Assembly (NCBI GenBank): GCA_015711795.1
Contig: JACVJC010000004.1
Span: forward strand, 1-64,000
Length of the DNA: 64,000 bases
Origin: Candidatus Geothermocultor quzhuomuensis
Lineage (GTDB): Bacteria; Actinomycetota; Aquicultoria; Geothermocultorales; Geothermocultoraceae
Direction: 5' to 3'
Below, one piece after another: positions 26,625 through 35,519 of the stretch (its first letter is position 1; each line of letters begins with the position of its first letter). The notes below the pieces were generated by a model. That model was given only the letters and a program-made list of their open reading frames with translations, made no database searches and had not been told where the DNA came from. A program made the translations under genes and the position numbers.

Positions 26625-27617
26625 TTAAGCCTTCTTCGCTCCTTCTTCCTTTCCCAATCGGAAAGAGAGTAGATTATATATACTATAGGTTGCTGGGGCA
26701 AGCAATATTGGTATCAGTTCATTATAAATCCTAACCTCGCCTAAAGTCCCGAATAAGAATACAAAACAATAAAATGGAATCAAAACAAAGAGCAATTTTT
26801 TAAAATAATCTGGTTGAGTCTTCCACGAAAATGGAATGAGTAACCAAATCAAACCAAAACTAAAACCAAATGATAACAACGCCGAAAAAGTAAAAGAATT
26901 AAATTTAAGAAGAGAAAGTAAATACGTTATATTTTCCTTAAGCTGATAAGAAACTGGTGTTACTCCTCTAATAAATAACTTAGCCAACAGGTACTTTATC
27001 GACACCCAAATCATTAATTGGAAAGATGCGTGAAAAAACAATTCTTTTTTTTTAAGTTTGGCAAACTTTGTAAATAAAAATGCGAATATTAAAAATAAAC
27101 TTGTATCCCTATTAAGCGTTGAAATTAGATAGAATAAGTAATATAATCGCCAATTTTCCTTAAAAATAAAGATCAAACCAAGGACAAAAAATAAAATTGC
27201 TGGAATATCAGAGGGTAAATAGATTTGATTGAGAGCACAATAGTTCCAAAAGAGTGGATAAAGCAAAAGAAAAGAATAATTATAAGCAATATCCCTTGGG
27301 AAAAAACAAAACAAATATTCTCGATAAGATATAAGAAGCAAAAAAGTAAAAATTGTTGTAAGAAAGGCATAGATATAAATCAAATCAACCGGAATGACTG
27401 TCTTAATAACCCGCGCTAAAAAAGGAATAAGTATCCTGTACTGATGAGGCGAGTCATGAGTAAAAGAAGTAAGCTCAGAAAGCAAATGACGCCCAACACC
27501 AGCTCCCCATGTTATTCTTAAATAAATTCGAGTAAATAGCATCGCACACAAGATAGATGCTCCATAGAAAAAAGCATCTTTCCATATATCTTGCTTCATC
27601 AAAATTTTTTTAATCAT
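26625..27617 (-). CDS. Polytopic membrane protein, GT-C-like
   Basis: 330 residues with eight or more hydrophobic segments. HQYRILIPFLARVI follows the first loop, and STLNRDTSLFLIFAFL and LGEVRIYNELIPILLA are the other polar spots. Proteins of this shape occur in glycan loci and are often predicted to be polyprenyl-phosphate-sugar-dependent transferases, but I cannot assign a family firmly. It lies downstream of the large transferase gene at 27980, across a 362-base gap. Confidence 0.55.
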   Translation of the reverse strand: MIKKILMKQDIWKDAFFYGASILCAMLFTRIYLRITWGAGVGRHLLSELTSFTHDSPHQYRILIPFLARVIKTVIPVDLIYIYAFLTTIFTFLLLISYREYLFCFFPRDIAYNYSFLLLYPLFWNYCALNQIYLPSDIPAILFFVLGLIFIFKENWRLYYLFYLISTLNRDTSLFLIFAFLFTKFAKLKKKELFFHASFQLMIWVSIKYLLAKLFIRGVTPVSYQLKENITYLLSLLKFNSFTFSALLSFGFSFGLIWLLIPFSWKTQPDYFKKLLFVLIPFYCFVFLFGTLGEVRIYNELIPILLAPATYSIYNLLSFRLGKEEGAKKA

Positions 27618-27979
27618 AGCTAATTACTTTATCTTACTCCAATCCTATATTTCTAGCTTTTTAGCCATTTGCCCAATCTAAAAAATAAAAAAATTTTATT
27701 AGCTTTTTATCTAAAAGTTATAAACTTTTAAGCAATAAAGTATATTGCCCAATTTTAAACTAATTCTAATCCCCAATGAAAGTAACATCCCCTTTTAGAC
27801 CCCAAAAATTTGACTAAAACGAGTTTTCATTATGCATATTCAATTCTTTCTTGCCCACCGTTTACTCATCCAATAAGCTTCTAAAGCCACCAGTCTAAAA
27901 TAAACTCATTACCTATTTTTAACCTCATCAAGAAAAGCAAAAACGAAAATAAAATAAAACAACTAACTTTTCTCTGAAT
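27618..27979. other. 362-base gap with no confident feature
   Basis: AT-rich. The only clear structure is a perfect 8-base inverted repeat, TAAAAGTT/AACTTTTA, with a 3-base loop at 27712-27730. It is too AT-rich to be a convincing terminator. The minus strand reads VALEAYWMSKRWARKN then a stop near 27850-27900, possibly the tail of a lost gene. Confidence 0.4.
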
Positions 27980-29746
27980 CTAATTTTCGATTAAACTTTC
28001 AATAAATTTTATTATGTTTTCTTTCGGATTCTTCTTGTGTACATAGTGATAGTAAAAAGTATCATCTCTCTTCGGTTTTATTTTACCTTTAAGAAAAAGG
28101 TCTATTTTTGAAATAATTTCTTCCGTACTTTCCGAGTAATGAACCCGTCTCTGAACTTCTTTAAGAGCTTTTTCCTCAAATGGGTGGATATAATCATCCA
28201 TAAGAAATATTTCAGTATCTAGATGCAAAACCTCATATAATGGAGTGGATGGGAACTCTATAATGACAACCTTGGGATTATACTTTTCTAAAAATTCCAT
28301 TAAAGTTTTACCATAAACAACTTTTAAGTTTTTCAACCGCCTTAAAACTGGCAACACTGAACAATTTTCATAATTTACATAAGCAACTGGTTTTATGTAA
28401 ACTTTGAGCTTCTTTAAAGAATTTAAATATTCCAATAATCTGATTTGTCTTTCCGTATGTCTATCGGGCGAAATTCTTATCATACCACCTTCAAAGATTG
28501 AGACAACTGTGTTTAAAGGGAACAAAATGTCTATACTTTTTTTTGATTTATTGCTCCTAATTGTTGTTACCTTCCCAAACGGCAAAATTTTAGGATCTAA
28601 TTTAATGTTAGGGTACAATCTTTTTAAATCATTTTCAGTAAACCCGTAAGATATAAAATAGTTACATCTTTTAAAATCTGAATCGAAATGCCACGGCTCC
28701 AGTGCGTTCCCTATTACTGCTCCGTGTTGAGCACCTAAAATTTTTATCCCTTTTGACTTTAAATATTCAAAAACCAAAGCTTTTGTTTTCCCTATCGGCG
28801 GGTTTCCCCAAATGCCTAGTATGATTGGGTATTTCTTATTGACCTCCCTTAGTAAATCAATGGCATTTATATAATCACCGATATTTCTTGAGAAGTCTTC
28901 TTTAATTTCCTTTATAAATATTTGATCAATTGGTTCTTGGAAAGCTTTTTCTAAATCTAATTTTTGAAAATAATTTTCTCCAGTAGTAATTGATTTTTTG
29001 CCCTGAAAGCCGACTGGATAAAGACTATTTTGAGGATAAAACAGGATATTATAATTTGACAATGCGTCTTTTAAAAAATTTAAATCATACAAAGGTTCTG
29101 ATAGCAAGATAGTTTTTCTTTTTTTTAAAAATTGTTTAAATCTTTTCTTTAGAATCAGGTCATTAACTAGCTTTTCCTTAAGTAATCTTAAATTTCTAAG
29201 CCTTTTAACACGGATTATTGTTTTTTTGAGAAATTCAAACTCATTTTTTTTGCGATAGCAGATGATACTTGTAGATAAACTTTGCTGAATTAATGAAGCA
29301 AAGTAACCCATACTTGTACTAACATTAAAAAAATGATTAAAAATATTTTCGTAAAATGTAACTTTTTTTAAATCATAAATTTTAATTATTTTTTTCAAAG
29401 ATTCAATAAAATAAATGTATCCAGAATATTGATATTTGCCAAAATATGAATAAAGTGGGACAAAATACTTCATTTCTAAATCAAATTGGCTATTTATTAC
29501 GGGAGACACTTTATCATCTAAAAAGCTTAAAATCTTATCCACCTTATCAGAAGAGAATTTTTTATAATTTATTACCTCTTCGCTTGAGAGAAATTTACTT
29601 AAGCACTGACACTCTAAACCGTAAACTTCTTTTAAATACACATCCACGCTGGAGTGAGTAGAAAATAGAAAATTGCCCTTATAAAGATTATTTTTTACGC
29701 AGTGTTTGGCATCAGAAATATTATGAAGGATGAGAGCAGTATTCAT
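27980..29746 (-). CDS. Large surface-carbohydrate transferase-like protein
   Basis: 588 residues. The middle and C-terminal parts hold ILGIWGNPPIGKTKALVFEY, KILGAQHGAVIGNALEP, YFISYGFTENDLKRLYP, IDILFPLNTVVSIFEGG and VVIIEFPSTPLYEVLHLDTE. This order (GxQHG, then a donor-site loop, then a Ser/Thr-rich loop before a Glu) resembles the uncharacterised GT-B-like O-antigen transferases I know from Leptospira-type loci (LIC12162-like). It is the second such protein here; the other is at 15750. A CMP-ulosonate donor is possible, given the KdsB-like gene nearby. Function is inferred. Confidence 0.5.
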   Translation of the reverse strand: MNTALILHNISDAKHCVKNNLYKGNFLFSTHSSVDVYLKEVYGLECQCLSKFLSSEEVINYKKFSSDKVDKILSFLDDKVSPVINSQFDLEMKYFVPLYSYFGKYQYSGYIYFIESLKKIIKIYDLKKVTFYENIFNHFFNVSTSMGYFASLIQQSLSTSIICYRKKNEFEFLKKTIIRVKRLRNLRLLKEKLVNDLILKKRFKQFLKKRKTILLSEPLYDLNFLKDALSNYNILFYPQNSLYPVGFQGKKSITTGENYFQKLDLEKAFQEPIDQIFIKEIKEDFSRNIGDYINAIDLLREVNKKYPIILGIWGNPPIGKTKALVFEYLKSKGIKILGAQHGAVIGNALEPWHFDSDFKRCNYFISYGFTENDLKRLYPNIKLDPKILPFGKVTTIRSNKSKKSIDILFPLNTVVSIFEGGMIRISPDRHTERQIRLLEYLNSLKKLKVYIKPVAYVNYENCSVLPVLRRLKNLKVVYGKTLMEFLEKYNPKVVIIEFPSTPLYEVLHLDTEIFLMDDYIHPFEEKALKEVQRRVHYSESTEEIISKIDLFLKGKIKPKRDDTFYYHYVHKKNPKENIIKFIESLIEN

Positions 29747-29879
29747 TCTTGACCTTTATCCGATGATTTTTGTAATACATTCTACTTTAAATGGTTATTT
29801 TGTATTTGATTTTGCTTCTATACTTACAATTTTTTAATTTTCATCCTTTATTTATTTAATTAAAATTTTCAAAAATCTG

Positions 29880-31184
29880 CTAATCAATGAAAGAAATTAA
29901 ATTTTTTTCTTTATATTTATTGATATATTTGTAGAGTCTTGAATATTCCAAGTTATGTTTTAACGCAATATCAAGAATAGTTGTTTTCCCATCAAAATAT
30001 CTAATAAGGCAGGTCATAAGGTAATTCCATTTTTTTTGCTCTTCGGAAATGGAATTTCTCACACTTGGATCTACGGTAGGAATATATAAATCATATTTAG
30101 GATTACTTAAAGCAATAAGACCATTAAAATGCCTTTTCATCCTTGTGTTAGTCTCTATTATTTCTATTATACCCAAGACAACCTCAACAGCTTCTTCTAG
30201 CCTTTCGGGAAAGATTATTTTCTCAGTATCTAGACTTGAGTGGTATTCCTTGTAAGGCCAACGGGAAAGAGAGATACAAGGAATTTCATATCCTGGGGCT
30301 TCCCAAACAGTTTCGTCATTCCCGACTATTTTTCTAAATTTATCCTGATAGTAATCGGGAAAATTGTGACTTAAATAATGTTGAGCAACTATATCTATTA
30401 AACTATTACCGCTAAAGGATTCTTGCATTGCAAGCCTATTATTGTTTCCAAGCATTTCAAGGAATATAGCGTATTTAAATGTTTTCAGAGTCTTTTTCGG
30501 CAAATATGCCAAATAAAAAACAGTTCCAAGGTGCTCGGGTGCAATTACTATACGATAGCTGTATTTTCTTTTTTTCTTCCTTTTTTTTAGCCTCTTGATG
30601 GTTTCTATAGCAGTTACAACACCTGAGATATCGTCATTAGCTTGGGCAGCATGGCAATTATGAGCATTAAGAACTATCGTATCCTCTTTATCACCCTCGA
30701 GGAAATAGTCGAGAACTTTCATACTCCCATCTTCAAATAATGTTTGGATATCAACTTTATATTTCCCATCCCGCAAACTTTTATATAGTTTATAAGGAAT
30801 ACATAACCCCCAATCCTTGAGCCATTGTTTATAGTAATAATCACAATGATAGACAAGGGCATTAGCTAGCTTTGGATGATAAAAAAGATGTTTCTTTAAC
30901 TCTTTAAGTGACACTATACCTTTAAATGAAGTGGAGTAACCTGCAACTCCTAGGGGATGTTTCATTCCATCGTAGATAAGCTTTCCGTCTTTCTTTATTT
31001 CAGCTTTTATAGCTTTCCACTTTTTCGGGACAGTCCAGCCATTATGTTCCAATCCTGATTGGTATTCATGAATAGTAAAAGGGAGCTCTTCACAAAGTAT
31101 CTCAACAGCTCTATCCGTATCTTCAGATACAGGAGCCAACTTAAGAGGATATATTTTTTTGAGAAGGTTTATCATGCTGGACAA
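29880..31184 (-). CDS. DUF4910/DUF2172-type M28-like aminopeptidase with winged helix
   Basis: 434 residues. Zinc-site residues typical of M28-like peptidases are in LNAHNCHAAQANDDISGVVT, VIAPEHLGTVFYL and WPYKEYHSSLDTEKI. The last 55 residues (YLMTCLIRYFDGKTTILDIA onward) look like the winged helix that ends this family. Members are recurrent in surface-polysaccharide loci, where they may hydrolyse an amide on an aminosugar rather than a peptide. That role is inference. It is six bases after the formyltransferase-like gene ends upstream, so the two are probably co-transcribed. Confidence 0.8.
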   Translation of the reverse strand: MSSMINLLKKIYPLKLAPVSEDTDRAVEILCEELPFTIHEYQSGLEHNGWTVPKKWKAIKAEIKKDGKLIYDGMKHPLGVAGYSTSFKGIVSLKELKKHLFYHPKLANALVYHCDYYYKQWLKDWGLCIPYKLYKSLRDGKYKVDIQTLFEDGSMKVLDYFLEGDKEDTIVLNAHNCHAAQANDDISGVVTAIETIKRLKKRKKKRKYSYRIVIAPEHLGTVFYLAYLPKKTLKTFKYAIFLEMLGNNNRLAMQESFSGNSLIDIVAQHYLSHNFPDYYQDKFRKIVGNDETVWEAPGYEIPCISLSRWPYKEYHSSLDTEKIIFPERLEEAVEVVLGIIEIIETNTRMKRHFNGLIALSNPKYDLYIPTVDPSVRNSISEEQKKWNYLMTCLIRYFDGKTTILDIALKHNLEYSRLYKYINKYKEKNLISFID

Positions 31185-31189
31185 AACTA

Positions 31190-32245
31190 TTAGTTCTCCT
31201 TATCTACTAAACCTTGTGCATCATATTCAGCACTAAAAAGCATCGATTCTTCCAAATATTTAATAGGAGTATAAAACCGTTGACCAATTTTTAAATGAGA
31301 AATGATATTTTCACCCTCTTCATTGTGTACTTTGCAAATTAATAAAGCTCCATCCTTTGAGGCAACGAAGACTTTGCCTTTATGAATCCTATAAATCAAG
31401 CCTGACATAAAAGGGTGAAACTTTCCTTCAGCATAGTGTGCCTGACAATCTTTTAAAAATACTCTCTTGCCATTTAAAAATGTAGAAGCACCTGGATAGG
31501 GGTCATCGAAAGCACAAATAAATGCTTCTATCTCATTCGTACTCCAAGACCAATTAATATAAGCGTGCTTTAAAGTGTATAGCCGCGGGAAATATAAACT
31601 AAAGACCTCCTGAAGCTTAACAAGCTCAAACTCTTTTCCCGCTTGAATTTCATCTAAAAACTCATTGAATAACTTTATTCCCTCTTCATCAGATACTTTA
31701 AAATAGTCTTTTGGAATCCTTGCCCATTGGGGGATTACAAACTCTCGTGTTTTTATGATCTCCCCAGAGTCATAGACACCAGGTTTCATTTCCTCATTTA
31801 TTAACTGGATGTTCCAACACCCACTTCTATCTTCCCTCAATATTTGCCAGGTGAAATGAGCGCCTCCTCTATATTGAGGGAGTTTTATAACCATAAAATC
31901 GAAAAGTCTTCCTTCAAACAAATCTATCGTCTTCTTGTCAAAGGTATAGTCTTCCCCTAATCCAATCCCCATAGCTTTTTCTCCGCTTGAAATAATAGAT
32001 TTAAGTTCCGGGGACCTGTTTATATTACTTACATTGTAAAAAGATATGTTTTCTTCATCTAAAGCTTGTCTCAATGTGATGTTGGTTTCATCATAAATAA
32101 CCTCTTCCAAATGCCTCTCAACTGCAAAGACATATACTTTAATTTTTCTTTTGATTGCCTCTTTCGCGAAATCTACAATCAGTCTTCCGCCACCAAAAAA
32201 AATTATTATCTCTGGACGTTCTAACTTTATCAAAGATTTAGTCAT
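31190..32245 (-). CDS. Formyltransferase-fold protein with altered active site
   Basis: About 351 residues. The middle segment KLPQYRGGAHFTWQILRED, then VYDSGEIIKTREF, matches the Formyl_trans_N core of Fmt/ArnA (SLLPxxRGA...DTGDII). The C-terminal part resembles the Fmt C-domain. In canonical enzymes the segment N-x-H-x-SLLP carries catalytic Asn and His. Here it reads FMVIKLP with Asp and Met in those places. The late Asp (DSG) is kept. I chose the ATG at 32245 with AGGTG upstream; it overlaps the GNAT stop by 8 bases. It may act on an aminosugar, but formylation is uncertain. Confidence 0.7.
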   Translation of the reverse strand: MTKSLIKLERPEIIIFFGGGRLIVDFAKEAIKRKIKVYVFAVERHLEEVIYDETNITLRQALDEENISFYNVSNINRSPELKSIISSGEKAMGIGLGEDYTFDKKTIDLFEGRLFDFMVIKLPQYRGGAHFTWQILREDRSGCWNIQLINEEMKPGVYDSGEIIKTREFVIPQWARIPKDYFKVSDEEGIKLFNEFLDEIQAGKEFELVKLQEVFSLYFPRLYTLKHAYINWSWSTNEIEAFICAFDDPYPGASTFLNGKRVFLKDCQAHYAEGKFHPFMSGLIYRIHKGKVFVASKDGALLICKVHNEEGENIISHLKIGQRFYTPIKYLEESMLFSAEYDAQGLVDKEN

Positions 32246-32762
32246 CCCTACACCTTTCCAACAAAATTTCATCAATATATTCACCATTGAAAAACCGGTG
32301 TTTTTTATATCTCCCAACCTCTTTATATCCTGCCTGGGAAAAAGCTTTCAAAGAACTGATATTGTTTTCATAAATACCCGTGATAAGTTTATGGAGATTA
32401 AGTTGTTCAAAGGAATACTTTGTAATTAACTTAATAGCTTCCGTTCCATAACCTTTACCCCATTCGCTTTTCTCCCCAATTAATAACCCAATGTCTCCAA
32501 ACTTGTGTATTTGATCCACCCCACTAATTTTGATGTTTCCAATATGTTTATTATTTTCCTTGAGAAAAATGCCAAATAGAAAATCACTTGGACTTTCTTT
32601 CATGTTTCTCACATACTCTTTTAAATCCTCTAATGAATATCTTTTAAATCTACTCTCCAAAAACCGTGTAACTTCTTCATCCTCCATCCATTTTACATAG
32701 TTTTCTCCAACATCTTCGGGTAATAAAAGCTTTAGAAAAATTCTATCCCCTACAACCTTCAT
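32238..32762 (-). CDS. RimJ/RimL-like GNAT N-acetyltransferase
   Basis: 174 residues. DRIFLKLLLPEDVGENYVKW at the start, IGNIKISGVDQIHKFGDIGL, and EKSEWGKGYGTEAIKLITKY (the acetyl-CoA pyrophosphate loop, Q/RxxGxG/A-like) define the fold. NNISSLKAFSQAGYKEVGRY is the usual C-terminal signature. It likely acetylates a primary amine, here probably an aminosugar nucleotide. It starts two bases after the HisF stop and overlaps the next gene, so it belongs to the amidotransferase operon. Confidence 0.85.
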   Translation of the reverse strand: MKVVGDRIFLKLLLPEDVGENYVKWMEDEEVTRFLESRFKRYSLEDLKEYVRNMKESPSDFLFGIFLKENNKHIGNIKISGVDQIHKFGDIGLLIGEKSEWGKGYGTEAIKLITKYSFEQLNLHKLITGIYENNISSLKAFSQAGYKEVGRYKKHRFFNGEYIDEILLERCRDD

Positions 32763-32764
32763 TT

Positions 32765-33526
32765 TTACGCCTCCCTTACTCCAACTTTTTCCCCTCTTAA
32801 ATAAGATTTAATTCTAATAATATCGTAATCTCTCAAGAATAACATTTTTCCTATGGCGCAAGCATCGCAATCGGTTTCTTTAAACAACCTTGCTATATCA
32901 TCGTAAGAACCAGCCCCGCCTGAGGCTATCAAAGGAACAGGGATTAAACTACTTATCCTTTTATACAAATCATAATCGAACCCTGAGAGTGTCCCCTCTT
33001 TATCTATGGATGTAACTATTAATTCACCTACCCCATAATTAGTAAGTTTCTTGATGATTGATTCAAGTTTCTCAATTACTCTCCTCGTGCCAGAATAAAT
33101 ATATACTTCATAATCCCCATTAGCATCCTTTCTTACATCTAATGAGCCCACAACAGACTGAGAACCAAACTCACAAGCCAATTCCTTTACCAATGAAAAG
33201 TTTAGTGCTGCATGAGTGTTAATAATAATCTTATCCGCTCCTGCTTCCAAACATCTTCGTGCATCTTCTACCGTCTTTATGCCCCCACCTGCCCCAATTG
33301 GTAATCTACACTTTTCTATCATTTGACTAATTATCTTGGTATCAATCATTTTCCCCGTCTTTGAAGCTTCCACGTCAACTATGAGTAACTCATCAGCTCC
33401 TTGCGCATCATAAATCATTGCTTGTGAAACAGGATCTCCGACATCAACAAAGTCACTAAATCGTGTCCCCTTAACCAATCTCCCTCTTTTTAACAAAAAA
33501 AGTGGAATTATTCTCTTAATAGGCAA
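32765..33526 (-). CDS. hisF: HisF-like synthase subunit of the sugar amidation module
   Basis: 253 residues, TIM barrel. KRIIPLFLLKRGRLVKG, QGADELLIVDVEASKTGKM, LPIGAGGGIKTVEDARR and PLIASGGAGSYDDIARLF are HisF hallmarks. In histidine synthesis HisF uses ammonia from HisH. Next to a WbpG/PseA-like gene, HisH/HisF pairs feed ammonia to an N-acetyl sugar amidotransferase. No other his genes are here, so the second role is far more likely. TTG start behind AGGTGG; it overlaps hisH by 19 bases. Confidence 0.88.
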   Translation of the reverse strand: MPIKRIIPLFLLKRGRLVKGTRFSDFVDVGDPVSQAMIYDAQGADELLIVDVEASKTGKMIDTKIISQMIEKCRLPIGAGGGIKTVEDARRCLEAGADKIIINTHAALNFSLVKELACEFGSQSVVGSLDVRKDANGDYEVYIYSGTRRVIEKLESIIKKLTNYGVGELIVTSIDKEGTLSGFDYDLYKRISSLIPVPLIASGGAGSYDDIARLFKETDCDACAIGKMLFLRDYDIIRIKSYLRGEKVGVREA

Positions 33527-34143
33527 CCTGCCACCTTTAAAAAGTTTCTCAAGAACCTTAAGCCATCTCCCTGGCTTTTCTCTGGGTGAAATTGGACACC
33601 AATCAAATTATCTTTTCTCACCCCTGATACAATCTTCAACCCGCCATAACCAACAGTGGCTATAACAACATCTTCATCTTCTGGGACAAAATGATAGCTA
33701 TGCATAAAATAAAAAGAGTTGTATCGCATACCTTCAAATAGCTTACTATCCAAAGGTTTTACAATCTCCCAACCAATGTGAGGAACTTTAACCAATTTAT
33801 CTTCTATTTTTACTACTTTTCCTTTAATCCAGCCAAATCCTTTGTTTTCCCCATTTTCATAACTTAAATCTCCGAACAGTTGCATTCCTAAGCATATGCC
33901 AAGTACTGGTTTCCTATCGACACGAACTGCATGATCAAGCTTATGCCAAAACTTAGATGCCCGCAATTTAGAAGTTGCGCTTTTGAAATTTCCAACGCCT
34001 GCAAGAATTATTACATCGATCTTCCTAAGCTCCTCTGGTTGCTTTACTAAATCCACATCATAACCGTAAAAATTAAAAGCACTCCTTATAGAGCCTACAT
34101 TCCCAATACCGATGTTTATCACTCCAACTTTCAAATTACACAT
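33508..34143 (-). CDS. hisH: HisH-like glutamine amidotransferase subunit
   Basis: 211 residues, class I glutamine amidotransferase. GVINIGIGNVGSIRSAFNFY at the start, the nucleophile Cys in VLGICLGMQLFGD, and the His-x-Glu of GVQFHPEKSQGDG form the Cys-His-Glu triad. It releases ammonia from glutamine for its HisF-like partner, whose gene it overlaps. It lies seven bases downstream of the WbpG-like gene. ATG start. Confidence 0.88.
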   Translation of the reverse strand: MCNLKVGVINIGIGNVGSIRSAFNFYGYDVDLVKQPEELRKIDVIILAGVGNFKSATSKLRASKFWHKLDHAVRVDRKPVLGICLGMQLFGDLSYENGENKGFGWIKGKVVKIEDKLVKVPHIGWEIVKPLDSKLFEGMRYNSFYFMHSYHFVPEDEDVVIATVGYGGLKIVSGVRKDNLIGVQFHPEKSQGDGLRFLRNFLKVAGCLLRE

Positions 34144-34150
34144 AGGCTTA

Positions 34151-35314
34151 TCACTTCTCTTCTCTAAACCACATATCTTGATCCCAAAGCTTAGGGCTGC
34201 TAGGAAGCTTCTTGGGGTTTATAGGCTTAAATGGAGGAATAACATGTTTAAGGACTATTTCATTAAACTCCTCCTCAGATATACCAAGATACTCTAAGAA
34301 TATCTCTAAGCTTTTGGGTTTTCTCCCTTCATATTTTTTTACAAGCTCCATTGCCTTTTGCCTTGACATTCTACCACTTCTTATTTCAATCGATGTACGG
34401 TGAGTCATTCGAGAAAAACCTCGCTTAAGGTATTTGATATAATCCCTCACCCCTTCAAACATACATTCAATTTTATCGAAGCTAAGCCCTGGTAAGCTTT
34501 CAATTTCATCTTCTTGCCAACCAAGTTCCCTTTTAATTATTTCAGTATTACTTGCCTGATCCCAAGGGATAAACTTCCCTAACGGAATGCTTATCACACC
34601 CACTCTTCTTAATTCCTTTATTGGAGGGTAGATATAAGGTTCTAAATCGCGTAGCTCAACCCCTATGAACCCAGCCATATCTTCAGCTCGCATACCCAAA
34701 ATTATCCTCCGATTAAATTTCCACTCATCTGTTTCTTCTAAATCCTCAAACTTAAAATATGCCTCATATTCACCACCCCCTTCACCCCATATGAGAAGAG
34801 GGATCTCAAATTTAACTGCAATTTTCATAGGATATGCGAAAACACCTGCATGACAGTGCCAACAAAAATCTCCTTTTCGGATAAGTGCCTCAAGCATTAA
34901 CTTCTTTACTATTTGCCAATTAGGTGTGAAGGTGATTACATCGACTCCTAACTTTCTAAAAGTTCTATTTCTGTTTTCAACTGTTCTGGGCCTGTAGAAC
35001 CAGTGATCAAAAGAAACAACTAAAGGCTTAAGTCCATACTTCTTAACAACCGCCCAGAGAGTAAATGTAGTATCTTTTCCCCCACTAAAAGGGACTATGC
35101 AATCATAAGGCCTTTTTTTCTTCTTCTCTTTTTCAAAAATAGAAAGTAATACCTTTTCTCTCTCCTCCCAATTGATTTTCTCTTGTTTCACTTCCCAGTT
35201 TTTACATATATTGCAGACACCATCATCGTTAAAATAAACAGTCTCCCATGTTATAGGTAAGGTACACCTTGTACATCTCCTCAATTCGTTTACTTTTTCA
35301 CGATTTAACCTCAA
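34151..35314 (-). CDS. wbpG: N-acetyl sugar amidotransferase (WbpG/PseA-type)
   Basis: 387 residues. Two CxxC pairs near the N-terminus (RRCTRCTLP and GVCNICKNW) suggest a zinc knuckle. The PP-loop ATP-pyrophosphatase motif is CIVPFSGGKDTTFTLW. GDFCWHCHAGVFAYPM is a further Cys/His cluster. The family, with HisH and HisF, converts an N-acetyl group of an aminosugar into an acetamidino group, as in the WbpG and PseA pathways. TTG start with GGAGG five bases upstream. The sugar here is unknown, as no pseudaminic or legionaminic synthase is in the window. Confidence 0.9.
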   Translation of the reverse strand: MRLNREKVNELRRCTRCTLPITWETVYFNDDGVCNICKNWEVKQEKINWEEREKVLLSIFEKEKKKKRPYDCIVPFSGGKDTTFTLWAVVKKYGLKPLVVSFDHWFYRPRTVENRNRTFRKLGVDVITFTPNWQIVKKLMLEALIRKGDFCWHCHAGVFAYPMKIAVKFEIPLLIWGEGGGEYEAYFKFEDLEETDEWKFNRRIILGMRAEDMAGFIGVELRDLEPYIYPPIKELRRVGVISIPLGKFIPWDQASNTEIIKRELGWQEDEIESLPGLSFDKIECMFEGVRDYIKYLKRGFSRMTHRTSIEIRSGRMSRQKAMELVKKYEGRKPKSLEIFLEYLGISEEEFNEIVLKHVIPPFKPINPKKLPSSPKLWDQDMWFREEK

Positions 35315-35519
35315 CTTAACCTCCAGATTTTAGTTAGACTTTGATAAAAACAAGACTGCTAACCTCATCTTCCTCTGTTAGGTAGGCCATACTCAATACT
35401 AGTGAATTATAAGGTGTTCTCAAAAACTTCACCTAACAAAACAAATATATTGGATTTAACCCTAGCAATATCCTCTTTTAATACATTCTTACTGAAATTC
35501 ATACTGAAGAATGATTTTT

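Noticed and set aside
27712..27730. Perfect 8-base inverted repeat as a terminator
   Set aside because: Stem is almost all A/T with only one G-C pair per arm and no clear T-run directly after it. Kept only as a note in the gap description.
27780..27830. Minus-strand WGLKGDVTFIGD as a sugar-transferase fragment
   Set aside because: Resembles the LKGDMSFVGP motif over ten residues, but neither side continues the family. Likely chance.
32765..34143. HisH/HisF as part of histidine biosynthesis
   Set aside because: No other his genes are present and the pair is directly coupled to a WbpG-type amidotransferase and a GNAT gene, so the sugar-amidation role fits better.
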